The notes under the pieces were generated by a model. The model ran no database searches. It saw only the letters and a list, made by a program, of their open reading frames with translations, and was not told the DNA's origin. This document shows, piece after piece, positions 17,105 through 26,221 of a stretch of DNA of 64,000 nucleotides. Origin of the DNA: Lachnospiraceae bacterium (GTDB taxonomy: Bacteria; Bacillota; Clostridia; Lachnospirales; Lachnospiraceae). A program made the translations under genes and the position numbers. Location of the stretch: assembly GCA_017469935.1 (NCBI GenBank), contig JAFUFL010000073.1, forward strand, positions 1-64,000, given 5' to 3'. Every line of letters begins with the position of its first letter. Within the stretch, counting starts at the first letter, position 1.

Positions 17105-18490
17105 ATGGATATGATGAAGAAAGTCCCGGTAAGGGAGCAGGATCCCAAGGTCAGAGCCACCAATTTCGAGGAAGTCTGCCTTGGATACAATAAAGAAGAA
17201 GCGGAAGCGGAGGCACAGCGCTGCCTTAACTGCAAGAACCCCAGATGTGTGCAGGGATGTCCCGTCAATATCGACATTCCCGGTTTCATCATGAAGCTGA
17301 AGGAGAGCGATGTAAAGGGCGCTTACGACGTGATCGGAAGATCTTCCTCCCTGCCCGCCATCTGCGGCCGCGTCTGCCCTCAGGAGACGCAGTGCGAAGG
17401 CAAGTGCGTCAGAGGCATCAAGGGCGAGCCGGTCTCCATCGGCAAGCTCGAGAGATATGTGGCCGACACGGCCCGCGAGATGGGCGTCAAGCCCCAGGGC
17501 GCGGAGAAGAAGAACGGCCACAAGGTCGCCGTAATCGGTTCGGGCCCTGCAGGACTGACCTGCGCGGGCGACCTGGCAAAGCTCGGCTATGAAGTCACCA
17601 TCTTCGAAGCCCTGCACAAGGCGGGCGGCGTTCTTGTCTACGGTATCCCCGAATTCCGTCTTCCCAAGGACGCGGTCGTCGAGAAGGAGATCGAGAACGT
17701 CAAGTCCCTGGGCGTCAAAATAGAGACTGACTGCGTGGTCGGCAAGTCCGCCACCATCGATGACCTTATGAAGAATGAAGGCTACGAGGCCGTATTCATC
17801 GGCTCCGGCGCCGGCCTTCCCAAGTTCATGGGCATCCCCGGCGAGCAGGCCATGGGCGTATTCTCCGCCAACGAGTACCTGACCAGGAGCAACCTGATGA
17901 AGGCCTTCAGCGACACATCCAGAACGCCCATCATGAGAGCTAAGAAAGCAGTCATCGTAGGCGGCGGAAACGTGGCTATGGACGCCGCAAGAACAGCCCT
18001 TCGCCTGGGCGCGGAGACGCATATCGTCTACAGAAGAAGTGAAGAAGAGCTCCCCGCAAGACGCGAGGAAGTCCATCACGCCAAGGAAGAGGGCATCATC
18101 TTCGACCTTCTGACCAATCCCGTGGAGATCCACGCCGACGAGAACGGCTGGGTTAAGAGCATCACCTGCATCCGTATGGAGCTGGGTGAGCCCGACGCTT
18201 CCGGAAGACGCAGACCCGTCGAGATCCCCGGATCCGAATTTGAGATCGAGTGTGACGCTGTCATCATGTCCCTCGGAACCTCTCCCAACCCGCTGATCTC
18301 CTCCACGACCAAAGGCCTCGAGGCAAACCGCAGAGGCTGCATCGTGGCAGACGAGGAGAAGGGCCAGACCTCCAAGGAAGGCGTGTTCGCGGGCGGCGAC
18401 GCCGTGACGGGAGCTGCCACCGTAATCCTGGCCATGGGCGCAGGCAAGGCGGCTGCCAAGGGTATTGACGAATATCTGTCGGCGAAGTAA
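17105..18490 (+). CDS. nfnB: NADH-dependent ferredoxin:NADP+ oxidoreductase subunit B (GltD-like)
   Basis: Large subunit of NfnAB, 461 residues, homologous to the small subunit of glutamate synthase. The N-terminal 140 residues hold two [4Fe-4S] sets (CLNCKNPRCVQGCP, CGRVCPQETQCEGKC). The FAD-binding loop is GSGPAGLTCAGDLAKLGY, followed by the family sequence GGVLVYGIPEFRLPK, the NADPH-binding GGGNVAMDAARTALRLGA, and the C-terminal GDAVTGAATVILAMGAGK. Because it follows nfnA directly, the bifurcating transhydrogenase role is more likely than glutamate synthase. A strong terminator follows. Confidence 0.93.
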   Translation: MDMMKKVPVREQDPKVRATNFEEVCLGYNKEEAEAEAQRCLNCKNPRCVQGCPVNIDIPGFIMKLKESDVKGAYDVIGRSSSLPAICGRVCPQETQCEGKCVRGIKGEPVSIGKLERYVADTAREMGVKPQGAEKKNGHKVAVIGSGPAGLTCAGDLAKLGYEVTIFEALHKAGGVLVYGIPEFRLPKDAVVEKEIENVKSLGVKIETDCVVGKSATIDDLMKNEGYEAVFIGSGAGLPKFMGIPGEQAMGVFSANEYLTRSNLMKAFSDTSRTPIMRAKKAVIVGGGNVAMDAARTALRLGAETHIVYRRSEEELPARREEVHHAKEEGIIFDLLTNPVEIHADENGWVKSITCIRMELGEPDASGRRRPVEIPGSEFEIECDAVIMSLGTSPNPLISSTTKGLEANRRGCIVADEEKGQTSKEGVFAGGDAVTGAATVILAMGAGKAAAKGIDEYLSAK

Positions 18491-18512
18491 TTTAGTAATA
18501 GCATTGAGACGG

Positions 18513-18550
18513 GAGCGCACACCGCGGGGAATGCGGTGGGCGCTCTTTTT
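18513..18550 (+). terminator. terminator of nfnAB
   Basis: GAGCGC-A-CACCGC (18513-18525) pairs with GCGGTG-G-GCGCTC (18533-18545), followed by TTTTT. Confidence 0.88.
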
Positions 18551-18570
18551 CAGAGAATAAAGAGGAACGA

Positions 18571-19557
18571 ATGACTGAAATCCTGGAATTATCTGCGGAG
18601 GTGCAGAGGGATATCTTCGGCAGTAAAGATCACTATATCAGAAAGATTGAGAAAGACCTGGACGTCGCCGTGATCGCGAGAGACGGCGTGATCAAGGTGA
18701 CCGGCGACGAGCCGGGTGTCAGAAAAGCGGTTGCCATTCTCGAGAGCCTGGCCGGCCTCTCCAGGGCCGGAGGGGAGATCGAGGACCAGAGCGTGGATTA
18801 CGTCATCGAGATGAAGGATGAGGCGGAGCCTCACATGCTGGTCGATTTTGACAAAGATATCATCTGCCACACCATAAGCGGCAAGCCGATCAAGCCCAAG
18901 ACACTGGGACAGAAGAAATACATTGATTCGATCAGAGACAATCTGATCGTATTCGCCAACGGGCCGGCGGGAACCGGTAAGACATTTCTCGCCATGGCCA
19001 TGGCCATAACCGCGTTCCAGAATAAAGAAGTGGAGCGGATCATCATGACGAGACCTGCCATTGAGGCGGGGGAGAAGCTGGGCTTTCTGCCCGGGGACCT
19101 GCAGAGCAAGGTCGATCCGTACCTTCGGCCCCTCTACGACGCGCTCTACCAGATCATGGGGGCGGAAAATTTCAGGAAGAACATGGAGAACGGGCTGATC
19201 GAGGTGGCGCCCCTCGCCTACATGAGAGGGCGGACTCTGGACAACGCCTATATCATTCTCGACGAGGCGCAGAACACCACGCCGGAGCAGATGAAGATGT
19301 TCCTGACCCGGTTCGGCTTCGGATCCCACGCCATCATCACCGGCGACGCCACGCAGAAGGACCTGGCGCCCAGCGCCCGCTCGGGGCTCGACGTGGCCAT
19401 GAAGGTCTTAAAGAACGTGGACGGGATCAGCTTTATCAATTTGACCGCCAAGGACGTCGTCCGCCATCCGCTGGTGCAGAAGATCGTCAAGGCCTATGAG
19501 GACTACGAGAAACATGGTCGTTTTGAACACAGATATCCAAACAGAAGAAAAGTTTGA
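18571..19557 (+). CDS. PhoH family ATPase
   Basis: A 328-residue cytoplasmic protein linked to RNA metabolism. Residues 1-65 look like a KH-type RNA-binding segment. The ATPase core has Walker A GPAGTGKT at 131-138, TRPAIEAGEKLGFLPGD, and a DEAQNTTPEQMKMFLTRFGFGS Walker B region. It ends HGRFEHRYPNRRKV. The last 44 bp overlap ybeY. This gene pair is conserved in Firmicutes and points to a shared role in rRNA maturation or quality control. The start follows AGAGGAACGA. Confidence 0.95.
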   Translation: MTEILELSAEVQRDIFGSKDHYIRKIEKDLDVAVIARDGVIKVTGDEPGVRKAVAILESLAGLSRAGGEIEDQSVDYVIEMKDEAEPHMLVDFDKDIICHTISGKPIKPKTLGQKKYIDSIRDNLIVFANGPAGTGKTFLAMAMAITAFQNKEVERIIMTRPAIEAGEKLGFLPGDLQSKVDPYLRPLYDALYQIMGAENFRKNMENGLIEVAPLAYMRGRTLDNAYIILDEAQNTTPEQMKMFLTRFGFGSHAIITGDATQKDLAPSARSGLDVAMKVLKNVDGISFINLTAKDVVRHPLVQKIVKAYEDYEKHGRFEHRYPNRRKV

Positions 19558-20020
19558 CTTTGATCCGGAGCAGGTCGCGCAGGAGGTCTGCGAAAAGGTC
19601 CTGGAACAGGAGGAATTTCCGCAGGACGCGGAAATTTCCCTGCTGGTGACGGAGGCAGAGGAGGTCCACAGGCTCAATCTCGAGTTCAGGGGGATTGACA
19701 GAACTACGGACGTCCTCTCATTCCCGGGGCTGGACTATGAAGAGCCCGCCTCCTTTGAGGAGAGCATCGACGAGACCTGCGTCAACCCGGAGAACGGCTG
19801 CGTGATGCTGGGCGACATTGTCATCAACGCGCAGAAGGTGAAGGAGCAGGCGGCTGAGTACGGGCACAGTGAAAAGCGCGAATTCGCATTTCTGGTGGCG
19901 CACAGTATGCTCCACCTGTGCGGGTATGATCACATGACGCCTGAAGAGGCGGAGGAGATGGAGAAGAGGCAGGAAAAGGCCCTCGCTGCTCTTGGAATCA
20001 CAAGGGACGGGGTGCAATGA
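19514..20020 (+). CDS. ybeY: endoribonuclease YbeY (rRNA maturation factor)
   Basis: A metal-dependent RNase needed for 16S rRNA 3' processing. The chosen start (MVVLNTDIQTEEKF) gives 168 residues; an ATG at 19496 would add six. The zinc-binding motif is present as HSMLHLCGYDHM near residues 133-144, and RTTDVLSFP matches the family. Start and upstream GAGGACTACGAG lie within phoH, so translation is coupled. The stop overlaps the next gene by ATGA. Confidence 0.94.
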   Translation: MVVLNTDIQTEEKFDFDPEQVAQEVCEKVLEQEEFPQDAEISLLVTEAEEVHRLNLEFRGIDRTTDVLSFPGLDYEEPASFEESIDETCVNPENGCVMLGDIVINAQKVKEQAAEYGHSEKREFAFLVAHSMLHLCGYDHMTPEEAEEMEKRQEKALAALGITRDGVQ

Positions 20021-21294
20021 GACAGGCGCGCGAAAAAGAGAGCAGATTCTGTGAAGTCGCCGTGATCGGAGCGGGACCTTCCGGGTGCATGGCGTCTGCG
20101 GCGGCAGCTGGGAACGGGCTGCGGGCGCTTCTTTTTGACGCCAATGACCGCATCGGGAGAAAGATCTACGCCACCGGAAACGGGCGCTGCAATCTGACAA
20201 ATCTCCGCATGGACAAAGATTGTTATCACACGGGCGGGAGTGAGGATCTCTCCGCCTTTTTTGCGCGGTTTTCCGTGCAGGACCACATCCGGTTCTGGGA
20301 GTCCGAGGGAATCTGGCTCCACGACAGGCAGGGATACGTGTACCCCCGGACCGATCAGGCCGCCACGATCGCGGAAGGGTTTGAGAAAATACTCGGGAGA
20401 GCGCAGGTAGAATTCCTGCCCGGACAGAGGGTCAGCGACCTGCGTCGGTATGAGCGGGAAGGAAAGAGACGCTTCCTTATTCAGACGCAGTCCGGCGGAC
20501 AATATTTTGCCCGGAAAGTTATACTGGCGGGGGGAGGCGCGGCGGGACCCCAGTACGGCTCCGTCGGCGATCTCTACAGGATCGCGCAGGCCATGGGCCA
20601 CTCTGTCAGAAAGCCGCTTCCGGCGCTGGTACCGCTCCAGTCGGATGACAGGGATCTGAAGGCGGCGGCGGGCGTGCGCTGCGACGCCAGGGTCACCCTC
20701 CTGTGCGAGGGCGCAGAGCCCGTCTCCGAGCGCGGGGAACTGCAGATGACGGACAAGGGGATCTCCGGGATCCCGGTGTTCCAGCTGAGCGCCGCCGCGG
20801 CCAGAAGCCTCGATGAGGGGAAAAAAGTATATGCCGTGATCGACTTTCTGCCGGACTTCGATGAGAAGAAGTGGAGCGCGGAGACCGCAAGGCGCACCGG
20901 CGAGGATAAGGACTGCATGCTGAGCGTGTTCTTCCTGGGACTGGTGAACCGAAAGGTCCTTGACCTGATCCTCAGAAAGAGAGGCCTGCAGGCGGAGAAA
21001 AAGGCCTCCAAGGTGCCCGGGGAGGTGCTTGCGGGCATCCTGGAGGATATGCGCGGATTCAAAGTGAGAGTTACGGGCACGGGGGACTTCCGGCAGGCCC
21101 AGGTCACATCGGGCGGCATTCCGCTCTCCGAGGTGGACGGCGACCTGCAGTCCGTAAAGTGCCCCGGTCTCTATCTGGCCGGAGAGATTCTGGATGTGGA
21201 CGGGATCTGCGGAGGATACAACCTGCAGTGGGCGATGACCAGCGGATGGATCGCCGGAAGCAGTGCGGCAAAGGAAAGGAGCGGCACTAAATGA
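20017..21294 (+). CDS. HI0933-like FAD-dependent oxidoreductase
   Basis: A 425-residue flavoprotein of the HI0933/aminoacetone-oxidase-like family whose substrate is generally unknown. The FAD motif is GAGPSGCMASAAAAGNG at residues 18-34, followed by FDANDRIGRKIYATGNGRCNLTN, a hallmark of this family. The C-terminus has the second flavin motif LAGEILDVDGICGGYNLQWAMTSG. It overlaps ybeY and the next gene by 4-nt ATGA junctions, so three genes are translationally coupled. Confidence 0.88.
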   Translation: MRQAREKESRFCEVAVIGAGPSGCMASAAAAGNGLRALLFDANDRIGRKIYATGNGRCNLTNLRMDKDCYHTGGSEDLSAFFARFSVQDHIRFWESEGIWLHDRQGYVYPRTDQAATIAEGFEKILGRAQVEFLPGQRVSDLRRYEREGKRRFLIQTQSGGQYFARKVILAGGGAAGPQYGSVGDLYRIAQAMGHSVRKPLPALVPLQSDDRDLKAAAGVRCDARVTLLCEGAEPVSERGELQMTDKGISGIPVFQLSAAAARSLDEGKKVYAVIDFLPDFDEKKWSAETARRTGEDKDCMLSVFFLGLVNRKVLDLILRKRGLQAEKKASKVPGEVLAGILEDMRGFKVRVTGTGDFRQAQVTSGGIPLSEVDGDLQSVKCPGLYLAGEILDVDGICGGYNLQWAMTSGWIAGSSAAKERSGTK

Positions 21295-22985
21295 TAAGAA
21301 TTTCCCAGATAAAGCTCCCCTGCGGACACAGCAGGGAGGATCTGGAGGGCAAAATAGCGAAAACTCTCAGGCTCAGGGGCGGACAGCCGTTTGGTTATGA
21401 GATCCGCCGGCACTCGGTGGACGCCCGCAAAAAGCCCCGGCTCTTCGATATCTACACGGTAGATGTGGATCTCGGGAACGGACTGAGCACGGACCGAAAG
21501 CTGGCGGCGAAGCTCCGCAGTAAGGAGATCTCAGCCGTGGACCCGCAGCCTTACCGCTTCCCTGACCAGGGCAGTCAACAGATGAAGCGCCGCCCCGTTG
21601 TGATCGGGGCCGGTCCCGCGGGGCTTTTCTGCGCGCTGATGCTGGCGGAGCACGGTTACGGGCCGCTCCTTCTCGAGCGGGGCCGCCGCGTCGAGGACAG
21701 GAAGCGGGATATCGAGAAATACTGGGAGACAGGGCAGCTTGACCCGGCATCCAATGTGCAGTTCGGGGAGGGCGGAGCCGGCACATTCTCCGACGGAAAG
21801 CTCAACACCCAGATCAACGACAAGACCGGGAGGAGCGGCGAGGTGCTGCGCCTCTTTGTGGAAGCCGGGGCACCCGAAGATATCCTCTACGAGAGCAAGC
21901 CCCATATCGGAACCGACAAACTCAGCGAGGTCATTCCCGCCATCCGGGAGAGGATCATCGCCGCCGGCGGGGAGGTGCGCTTTGAGTCGCAGGTGACGGA
22001 TCTTGAGATCATCGGAGGAGCGGTAAAGGCTGTTTTTCTGGCGGACGGCAGCAAAATAGAGACGGACACGGTGGTCCTCGCTCCGGGACACAGCGCGAGG
22101 GATACCATGCAGTCCCTGTTTGACAGAGGGGTTCCCATGGAGCAGAAAGCGTTCGCGGTGGGACTTCGCGTCTCCCATCCCCAGAGCCTGATCGACAAAT
22201 CCCAGTACGGTGTGTGGGAAAAAGAGGAGATGGACAGACTGGGCCTTTCTGCGGCAAATTACAAGCTGACCGCGAAGGCTTCTTCGGGCAGAGGGGTCTA
22301 TTCGTTCTGCATGTGTCCGGGCGGATACATCGTGGACGCCTCCTCGGAGCCCGGCAGGATCGCCGTAAACGGCATGAGTGAGCACGCAAGAGACAGCGGG
22401 CGCGCCAACAGCGCGATCGTCTGCACGGTGGGACCGGAGGAGTTCGGCGGAAGCGATCCGCTGCAGGGAATGGTCTTTCAGCGTCAGCTGGAGGAAAAGG
22501 CCTTCCGCCTCGGAAAAGGCGCCGTCCCGGTGCAGCGGTATCAAAAGCTCAAAGAGCGCTTTGAGTGGGAGCAGAAGAAAAACGGCAGCGACATAAGCCT
22601 TTCTGAGACGGACCCCGAGGCCGACGACTATCTGCAGACCGCGGACCTGTGCATCCGCGGAAGGTGGAGGGAAGCAGACCTGAGCGGCCTCTTGCCGCCT
22701 TCGCTGACGGCCGATTTTCTAGAGGGCATGGACTATTTTGACAAAAAGATTGAAGGATTTGCGGGGCCCGAGGCAGTCTGCGCGGGACTCGAGAGCAGGA
22801 CTTCTTCCCCGGTGAGGATCCCGAGAGGGGAGGACCTGCAGGCAGAGGTGAAGGGGCTGTATCCCTGCGGGGAGGGAGCCGGATACGCGGGCGGAATCAT
22901 GTCGGCCGCCATGGACGGGATCCGAGTGGCGGAGGCCATCCGAAAGCGGTTCCGGGAGCCGCAGGAAAGTACATCTGCTATGTGA
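21291..22985 (+). CDS. FAD-dependent dehydrogenase (COG2509-like)
   Basis: A 564-residue flavoprotein. An N-terminal domain of about 95 residues ([20 protein letters not shown]) precedes the FAD loop [20 protein letters not shown] near residues 104-123. Later motifs are [17 protein letters not shown] and the C-terminal [20 protein letters not shown]. This layout fits a widespread but uncharacterised oxidoreductase group. It overlaps the preceding flavoprotein by ATGA and runs to 35 bp before proA, so all belong to the phoH operon. Confidence 0.87.
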   Translation: MIRISQIKLPCGHSREDLEGKIAKTLRLRGGQPFGYEIRRHSVDARKKPRLFDIYTVDVDLGNGLSTDRKLAAKLRSKEISAVDPQPYRFPDQGSQQMKRRPVVIGAGPAGLFCALMLAEHGYGPLLLERGRRVEDRKRDIEKYWETGQLDPASNVQFGEGGAGTFSDGKLNTQINDKTGRSGEVLRLFVEAGAPEDILYESKPHIGTDKLSEVIPAIRERIIAAGGEVRFESQVTDLEIIGGAVKAVFLADGSKIETDTVVLAPGHSARDTMQSLFDRGVPMEQKAFAVGLRVSHPQSLIDKSQYGVWEKEEMDRLGLSAANYKLTAKASSGRGVYSFCMCPGGYIVDASSEPGRIAVNGMSEHARDSGRANSAIVCTVGPEEFGGSDPLQGMVFQRQLEEKAFRLGKGAVPVQRYQKLKERFEWEQKKNGSDISLSETDPEADDYLQTADLCIRGRWREADLSGLLPPSLTADFLEGMDYFDKKIEGFAGPEAVCAGLESRTSSPVRIPRGEDLQAEVKGLYPCGEGAGYAGGIMSAAMDGIRVAEAIRKRFREPQESTSAM

Positions 22986-23020
22986 AAGTATGTGAAAGTA
23001 TGGGAAAGGAGAGGACGATC

Positions 23021-24268
23021 ATGAGTTTGGTTACAGATCTTTGTAAAGCGGCGGCAGCCGTCAAGTATGAAGTGCAAAAGCTCGACACACAAAAGAAGAA
23101 CGAGGCGCTTCTGACGGCGGCCGACCGGCTCGTGCAGAGTCGGGCGGACATTCTTGCAGCCAATGAAAAGGATATAGAGGCGGGCAGGGCGGCCGGCATG
23201 TCCGAGGCGCTGATCGACAGGCTGACGCTGACGGAGAGCAGGGTCGGGCAGATTGCGGAGGGACTTCGCCAGGTGGCGCAGCTCCCGGATCCGGTGGGCG
23301 AAGTCATGGAGGAATTCGAAAGACCTAACGGCATGAAGATCCGCAAGATCCGCGTTCCCATGGGTGTCATCGGCGTGATCTACGAGTCCCGCCCCAACGT
23401 GACGGCGGACGCCTTCGCCCTCTGCTTCAAAGCGGGCAGCGCCGTGATCTTAAAGGGCGGAAGCGACGCCATAGGCTCCAATATCGCGATTACGCAGGTC
23501 CTGCGCGATTCCCTTGAGGCGTGTGGGATCACTCCGGACGCCGTGCAGCTGGTCGCTACTACGGACAGGGCGGCCACCAGGGAGCTCATGACCATGCGGC
23601 AGTATATAGACGTCCTGATTCCCAGAGGCGGGGCTGGGCTGATCCGCGCCGTCGTGGAAGGCAGCAAGATCCCGGTCATCGAGACCGGAACCGGCAACTG
23701 CCACATCTATGTGGACAAGGACGCCGACCTGGAGATGGCGATGAAGATCCTGGTCAATGCAAAGACACAGAGGATCGGCGTCTGCAACGCCGCGGAGTCT
23801 CTTGTGGTCCACAGGGCGGTCCTCGATGAGTTCCTTCCCATGCTGGCGAAGACGATGGAAGAGTACGGCGTCACCCTCCGGGCGGACGAGGACTCCCGTC
23901 CCATGCTGCCTCTGGCAGAAGCCGCCACAGAGGAGGACTTCGGCAAAGAATATCTGGCGCTCATGCTGTCGGTCAAGACGGTGGACTCCGTGGAAGAGGC
24001 CATCGAGCACATCAACCGCTATCACACGGGGCACTCCGACTGCATCGTGACAAAAGACAGAGAGGCGGCGGAGAAGTTCCTCCGGGAGATCGATTCCGCT
24101 TGCGTCTATGTCAATGTCTCCACGAGGTTCACGGACGGATTTGAGTTCGGCTTCGGCGCGGAGATCGGCATCAGCACCCAGAAGCTGCAGGCCAGAGGAC
24201 CAATGGGGCTCAGAGAGATCACATCGTATAAGTACCAGATCACCGGCGACGGCCAGACCAGAGGCTGA
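23021..24268 (+). CDS. proA: glutamate-5-semialdehyde dehydrogenase (gamma-glutamyl phosphate reductase)
   Basis: Second step of proline synthesis: NADPH reduction of gamma-glutamyl phosphate. Start ATG 23021 is chosen because AGGAGAGG lies before it and the protein then begins [18 protein letters not shown], giving 415 residues, the normal length. Family signatures include [50 protein letters not shown] and the cysteine region [15 protein letters not shown]. proB is not adjacent, so it must lie elsewhere. A short tandem of TATGTGAAAG precedes the gene. Confidence 0.96.
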   Translation: MSLVTDLCKAAAAVKYEVQKLDTQKKNEALLTAADRLVQSRADILAANEKDIEAGRAAGMSEALIDRLTLTESRVGQIAEGLRQVAQLPDPVGEVMEEFERPNGMKIRKIRVPMGVIGVIYESRPNVTADAFALCFKAGSAVILKGGSDAIGSNIAITQVLRDSLEACGITPDAVQLVATTDRAATRELMTMRQYIDVLIPRGGAGLIRAVVEGSKIPVIETGTGNCHIYVDKDADLEMAMKILVNAKTQRIGVCNAAESLVVHRAVLDEFLPMLAKTMEEYGVTLRADEDSRPMLPLAEAATEEDFGKEYLALMLSVKTVDSVEEAIEHINRYHTGHSDCIVTKDREAAEKFLREIDSACVYVNVSTRFTDGFEFGFGAEIGISTQKLQARGPMGLREITSYKYQITGDGQTRG

Positions 24269-24311
24269 GCGAAGGCGGCATCGCTTTCGCGCCGGAGTCA
24301 GGTCAATAAAA

Positions 24312-24360
24312 AAACAGCTTCGCGCAACCCGGCAGCGGGTCGGCGAAGCTGTTTGCTTTG
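24312..24360. terminator. bidirectional terminator between proA and the hicB-like gene
   Basis: AAACAGCTTCGC (24312-24323) pairs with GCGAAGCTGTTT (24343-24354), with an inner ACCC/GGGT. A-run on the left and T-rich right side suit both convergent transcripts. Confidence 0.85.
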
Positions 24361-24377
24361 TCATCGTTTCGGCCTGT

Positions 24378-24653
24378 TTACTCGTCCCAGCCTTCGTAGA
24401 GGCGGACAATGACGCCGATGGTTCGGATATGCTCGTTTTCCTTCACGGGGATATCGTCGTAGTCGGATACGGGAGGCATGTCGAGGGTCTCGAGAAGTTC
24501 TGTCTGGATCCAGTCCCGGCACTCGGCGATGGCGTCGTTGATGCAGTCGTCAAGCGTATCGCCCTTGGCGGTGCACATGGTAAGATCCGGGAAATAGGCG
24601 GTGTATTTGCCGTCTTCATGTCTGTGAAAAACGGCGGGATATCGAAAAGTCAT
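24378..24653 (-). CDS. solitary HicB-like protein
   Basis: A 91-residue protein with the HicB partial RNase H-like fold: YPAVFHRHEDGKYTAYFPDL, CTAKGDTLDDCINDA, then AIAECRDWIQTELLETL and a short C-terminal tail ending LYEGWDE. HicB proteins are normally antitoxins of the HicA mRNA interferase. No HicA-sized frame with a double-stranded RNA-binding fold lies on either side, and the flanking genes are proA and a PAP2-like gene. GAGG lies 6 nt before the ATG. It is either an orphan antitoxin or a HicB-fold regulator with another task; I cannot see a C-terminal helix-turn-helix. Confidence 0.82.
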   Translation of the reverse strand: MTFRYPAVFHRHEDGKYTAYFPDLTMCTAKGDTLDDCINDAIAECRDWIQTELLETLDMPPVSDYDDIPVKENEHIRTIGVIVRLYEGWDE

Positions 24654-24802
24654 AGCTGTACCTCACTTGTGATCATTTTTGCATTATGCCTGCTTCATTT
24701 ACTCTACTCCATTATATCTCATTTTTCAAATGCTTAATTAACGGATAATGTGTTACTATTATCATCAGGGGATTTTAATGTCACAATAGCAGAGGTGGTT
24801 TT

Positions 24803-25261
24803 ATGGATACAGTCATTTTGCAGATCATCGGAAACAGGATCATACAGACAGGAGCGGTCGCGTGGGTCCTGTCACAGGTCATAAAGACCGTCATTCATCT
24901 GATCCTGAATAAAAAGATCGTATGGGAGCGCCTTGTGGGGGACGGAGGAATGCCCAGCAGCCACTCTGCCACGGTCACTTCCGTGGCTGTCGCGACCGGA
25001 TTTACGGCCGGGTGGGATTCTCCCGTCTTTGCCGTCGCCGTCTTTCTGGCGATCATTGTCATGCACGACGCCAGGGGTGTTCGAAGAGAGACCGGAAAGC
25101 AGGCCGTTGTGATCAACAATATGCTCGAGTTTTTCGAGAAAATGGGCGCAGGGGACATGACGCCGGAGCAGACGCTGAAAGAGTTTGTGGGGCATTCCCC
25201 CTTACAGGTCGCGGCCGGCGCGGTCCTCGGCTTTATAGTTGCTCTGCTGATGAACCTCTGA
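24803..25261 (+). CDS. divergent PAP2 family membrane protein (YuiD-like)
   Basis: A 152-residue integral membrane protein with three or four hydrophobic segments. It carries the conserved GDGGMPSSHSATVTSVAVATG phosphatase-like motif near residues 48-68 and the downstream MHDARGVRRETGKQA. These match the divergent acid phosphatase/vanadium-haloperoxidase-like family seen in Firmicutes and plants. The reaction is not established; a lipid or phosphate ester substrate is likely. nudC begins 36 bp later. Confidence 0.88.
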   Translation: MDTVILQIIGNRIIQTGAVAWVLSQVIKTVIHLILNKKIVWERLVGDGGMPSSHSATVTSVAVATGFTAGWDSPVFAVAVFLAIIVMHDARGVRRETGKQAVVINNMLEFFEKMGAGDMTPEQTLKEFVGHSPLQVAAGAVLGFIVALLMNL

Positions 25262-25297
25262 AGAAAGAATATTTGATAGAAAGAACAGGTAGAAGAG

Positions 25298-26221
25298 ATG
25301 ATCCAGGATATTGCCCCGCACAGAATGGACAATCAGTACAGACCGGGCGCCGCCCCGCATAAGGACAGTCCGATCCTTATTTTCACGGGCAGCAGGGTGG
25401 AAAACGTTTTGGCGCACGTGTCAGAGGGACACATGCGTTTTCCTATCTGCGAGGAGATGCCGGAAGGCGTCACTTATACCTACCTGTTTTCAATCGATGA
25501 GACCGGCTATTTTATGGGAACGGTCAGCGAGGAAGCGGCGAACAGGCTTCCCGGGGACCTGCAGGAGATCCGGCTCAGAGACCTCCGGCCGCACTATTAT
25601 CTCGGAGAAGAGAACCGGCACCTGATCTTTGCGGCCTACACGGCCATGCAGCTGGCCGGGTGGTACAGGGACAACCGGTATTGCGGGACCTGCGCGCACA
25701 TGACCGTGCCTTCAAAGACGGAGAGAGCGCTCGTCTGCCCCGGATGCGGCCGCACGATCTATCCCCGCATTCTTCCCGCCGTCATCATCGGAGTGACGGA
25801 CGGCGACCGCATCCTGATGACCAAGTACGCCGGGCGCGGGATTCCTTTTTATGCGCTGGTGGCCGGTTTTAACGAGGTCGGGGAGACGCTGGAAGAGACC
25901 GTCGCCCGCGAAGTGATGGAAGAAGTGGGTCTTAGGGTGAAGAATATCCGCTATTATAAATCGCAGCCCTGGGGAATCGTAGATGACCTTCTGGCGGGGT
26001 TCTACTGCGATGTGGACGGAAGCACGCAGATCACGCTGGACACAAACGAACTCAAGGAGGCGGTCTGGGTAGACAGAAAAGACGTGGAAGGACAGCCGCA
26101 GGATCTCAGTCTCACCAATGAGATGATGATCGTGTTCCGCGACGGCAGGGAACCCGTCGGCTATCGTTACCGCGATGATTTCGAAGCGAGCCGGGACGCA
26201 GACCGGGATGAACCGACATGA
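25298..26221 (+). CDS. nudC: NADH pyrophosphatase NudC
   Basis: Nudix hydrolase that cleaves NADH and NAD-capped RNA to NMN(H). The 307-residue protein has an N-terminal domain of about 120 residues and a zinc ribbon with CGTCAHMT and CPGCGRTIYPR. The Nudix box is GFNEVGETLEETVAREVMEEVG near residues 190-211, followed by the family SQPWGIVDDLLAGF (SQPWPFPxS equivalent). The usual PFP is replaced by GIV, a variation worth noting. Its stop overlaps the next start by 4 nt (ATGA), so it is translationally coupled to the nuclease-helicase gene. Confidence 0.92.
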   Translation: MIQDIAPHRMDNQYRPGAAPHKDSPILIFTGSRVENVLAHVSEGHMRFPICEEMPEGVTYTYLFSIDETGYFMGTVSEEAANRLPGDLQEIRLRDLRPHYYLGEENRHLIFAAYTAMQLAGWYRDNRYCGTCAHMTVPSKTERALVCPGCGRTIYPRILPAVIIGVTDGDRILMTKYAGRGIPFYALVAGFNEVGETLEETVAREVMEEVGLRVKNIRYYKSQPWGIVDDLLAGFYCDVDGSTQITLDTNELKEAVWVDRKDVEGQPQDLSLTNEMMIVFRDGREPVGYRYRDDFEASRDADRDEPT

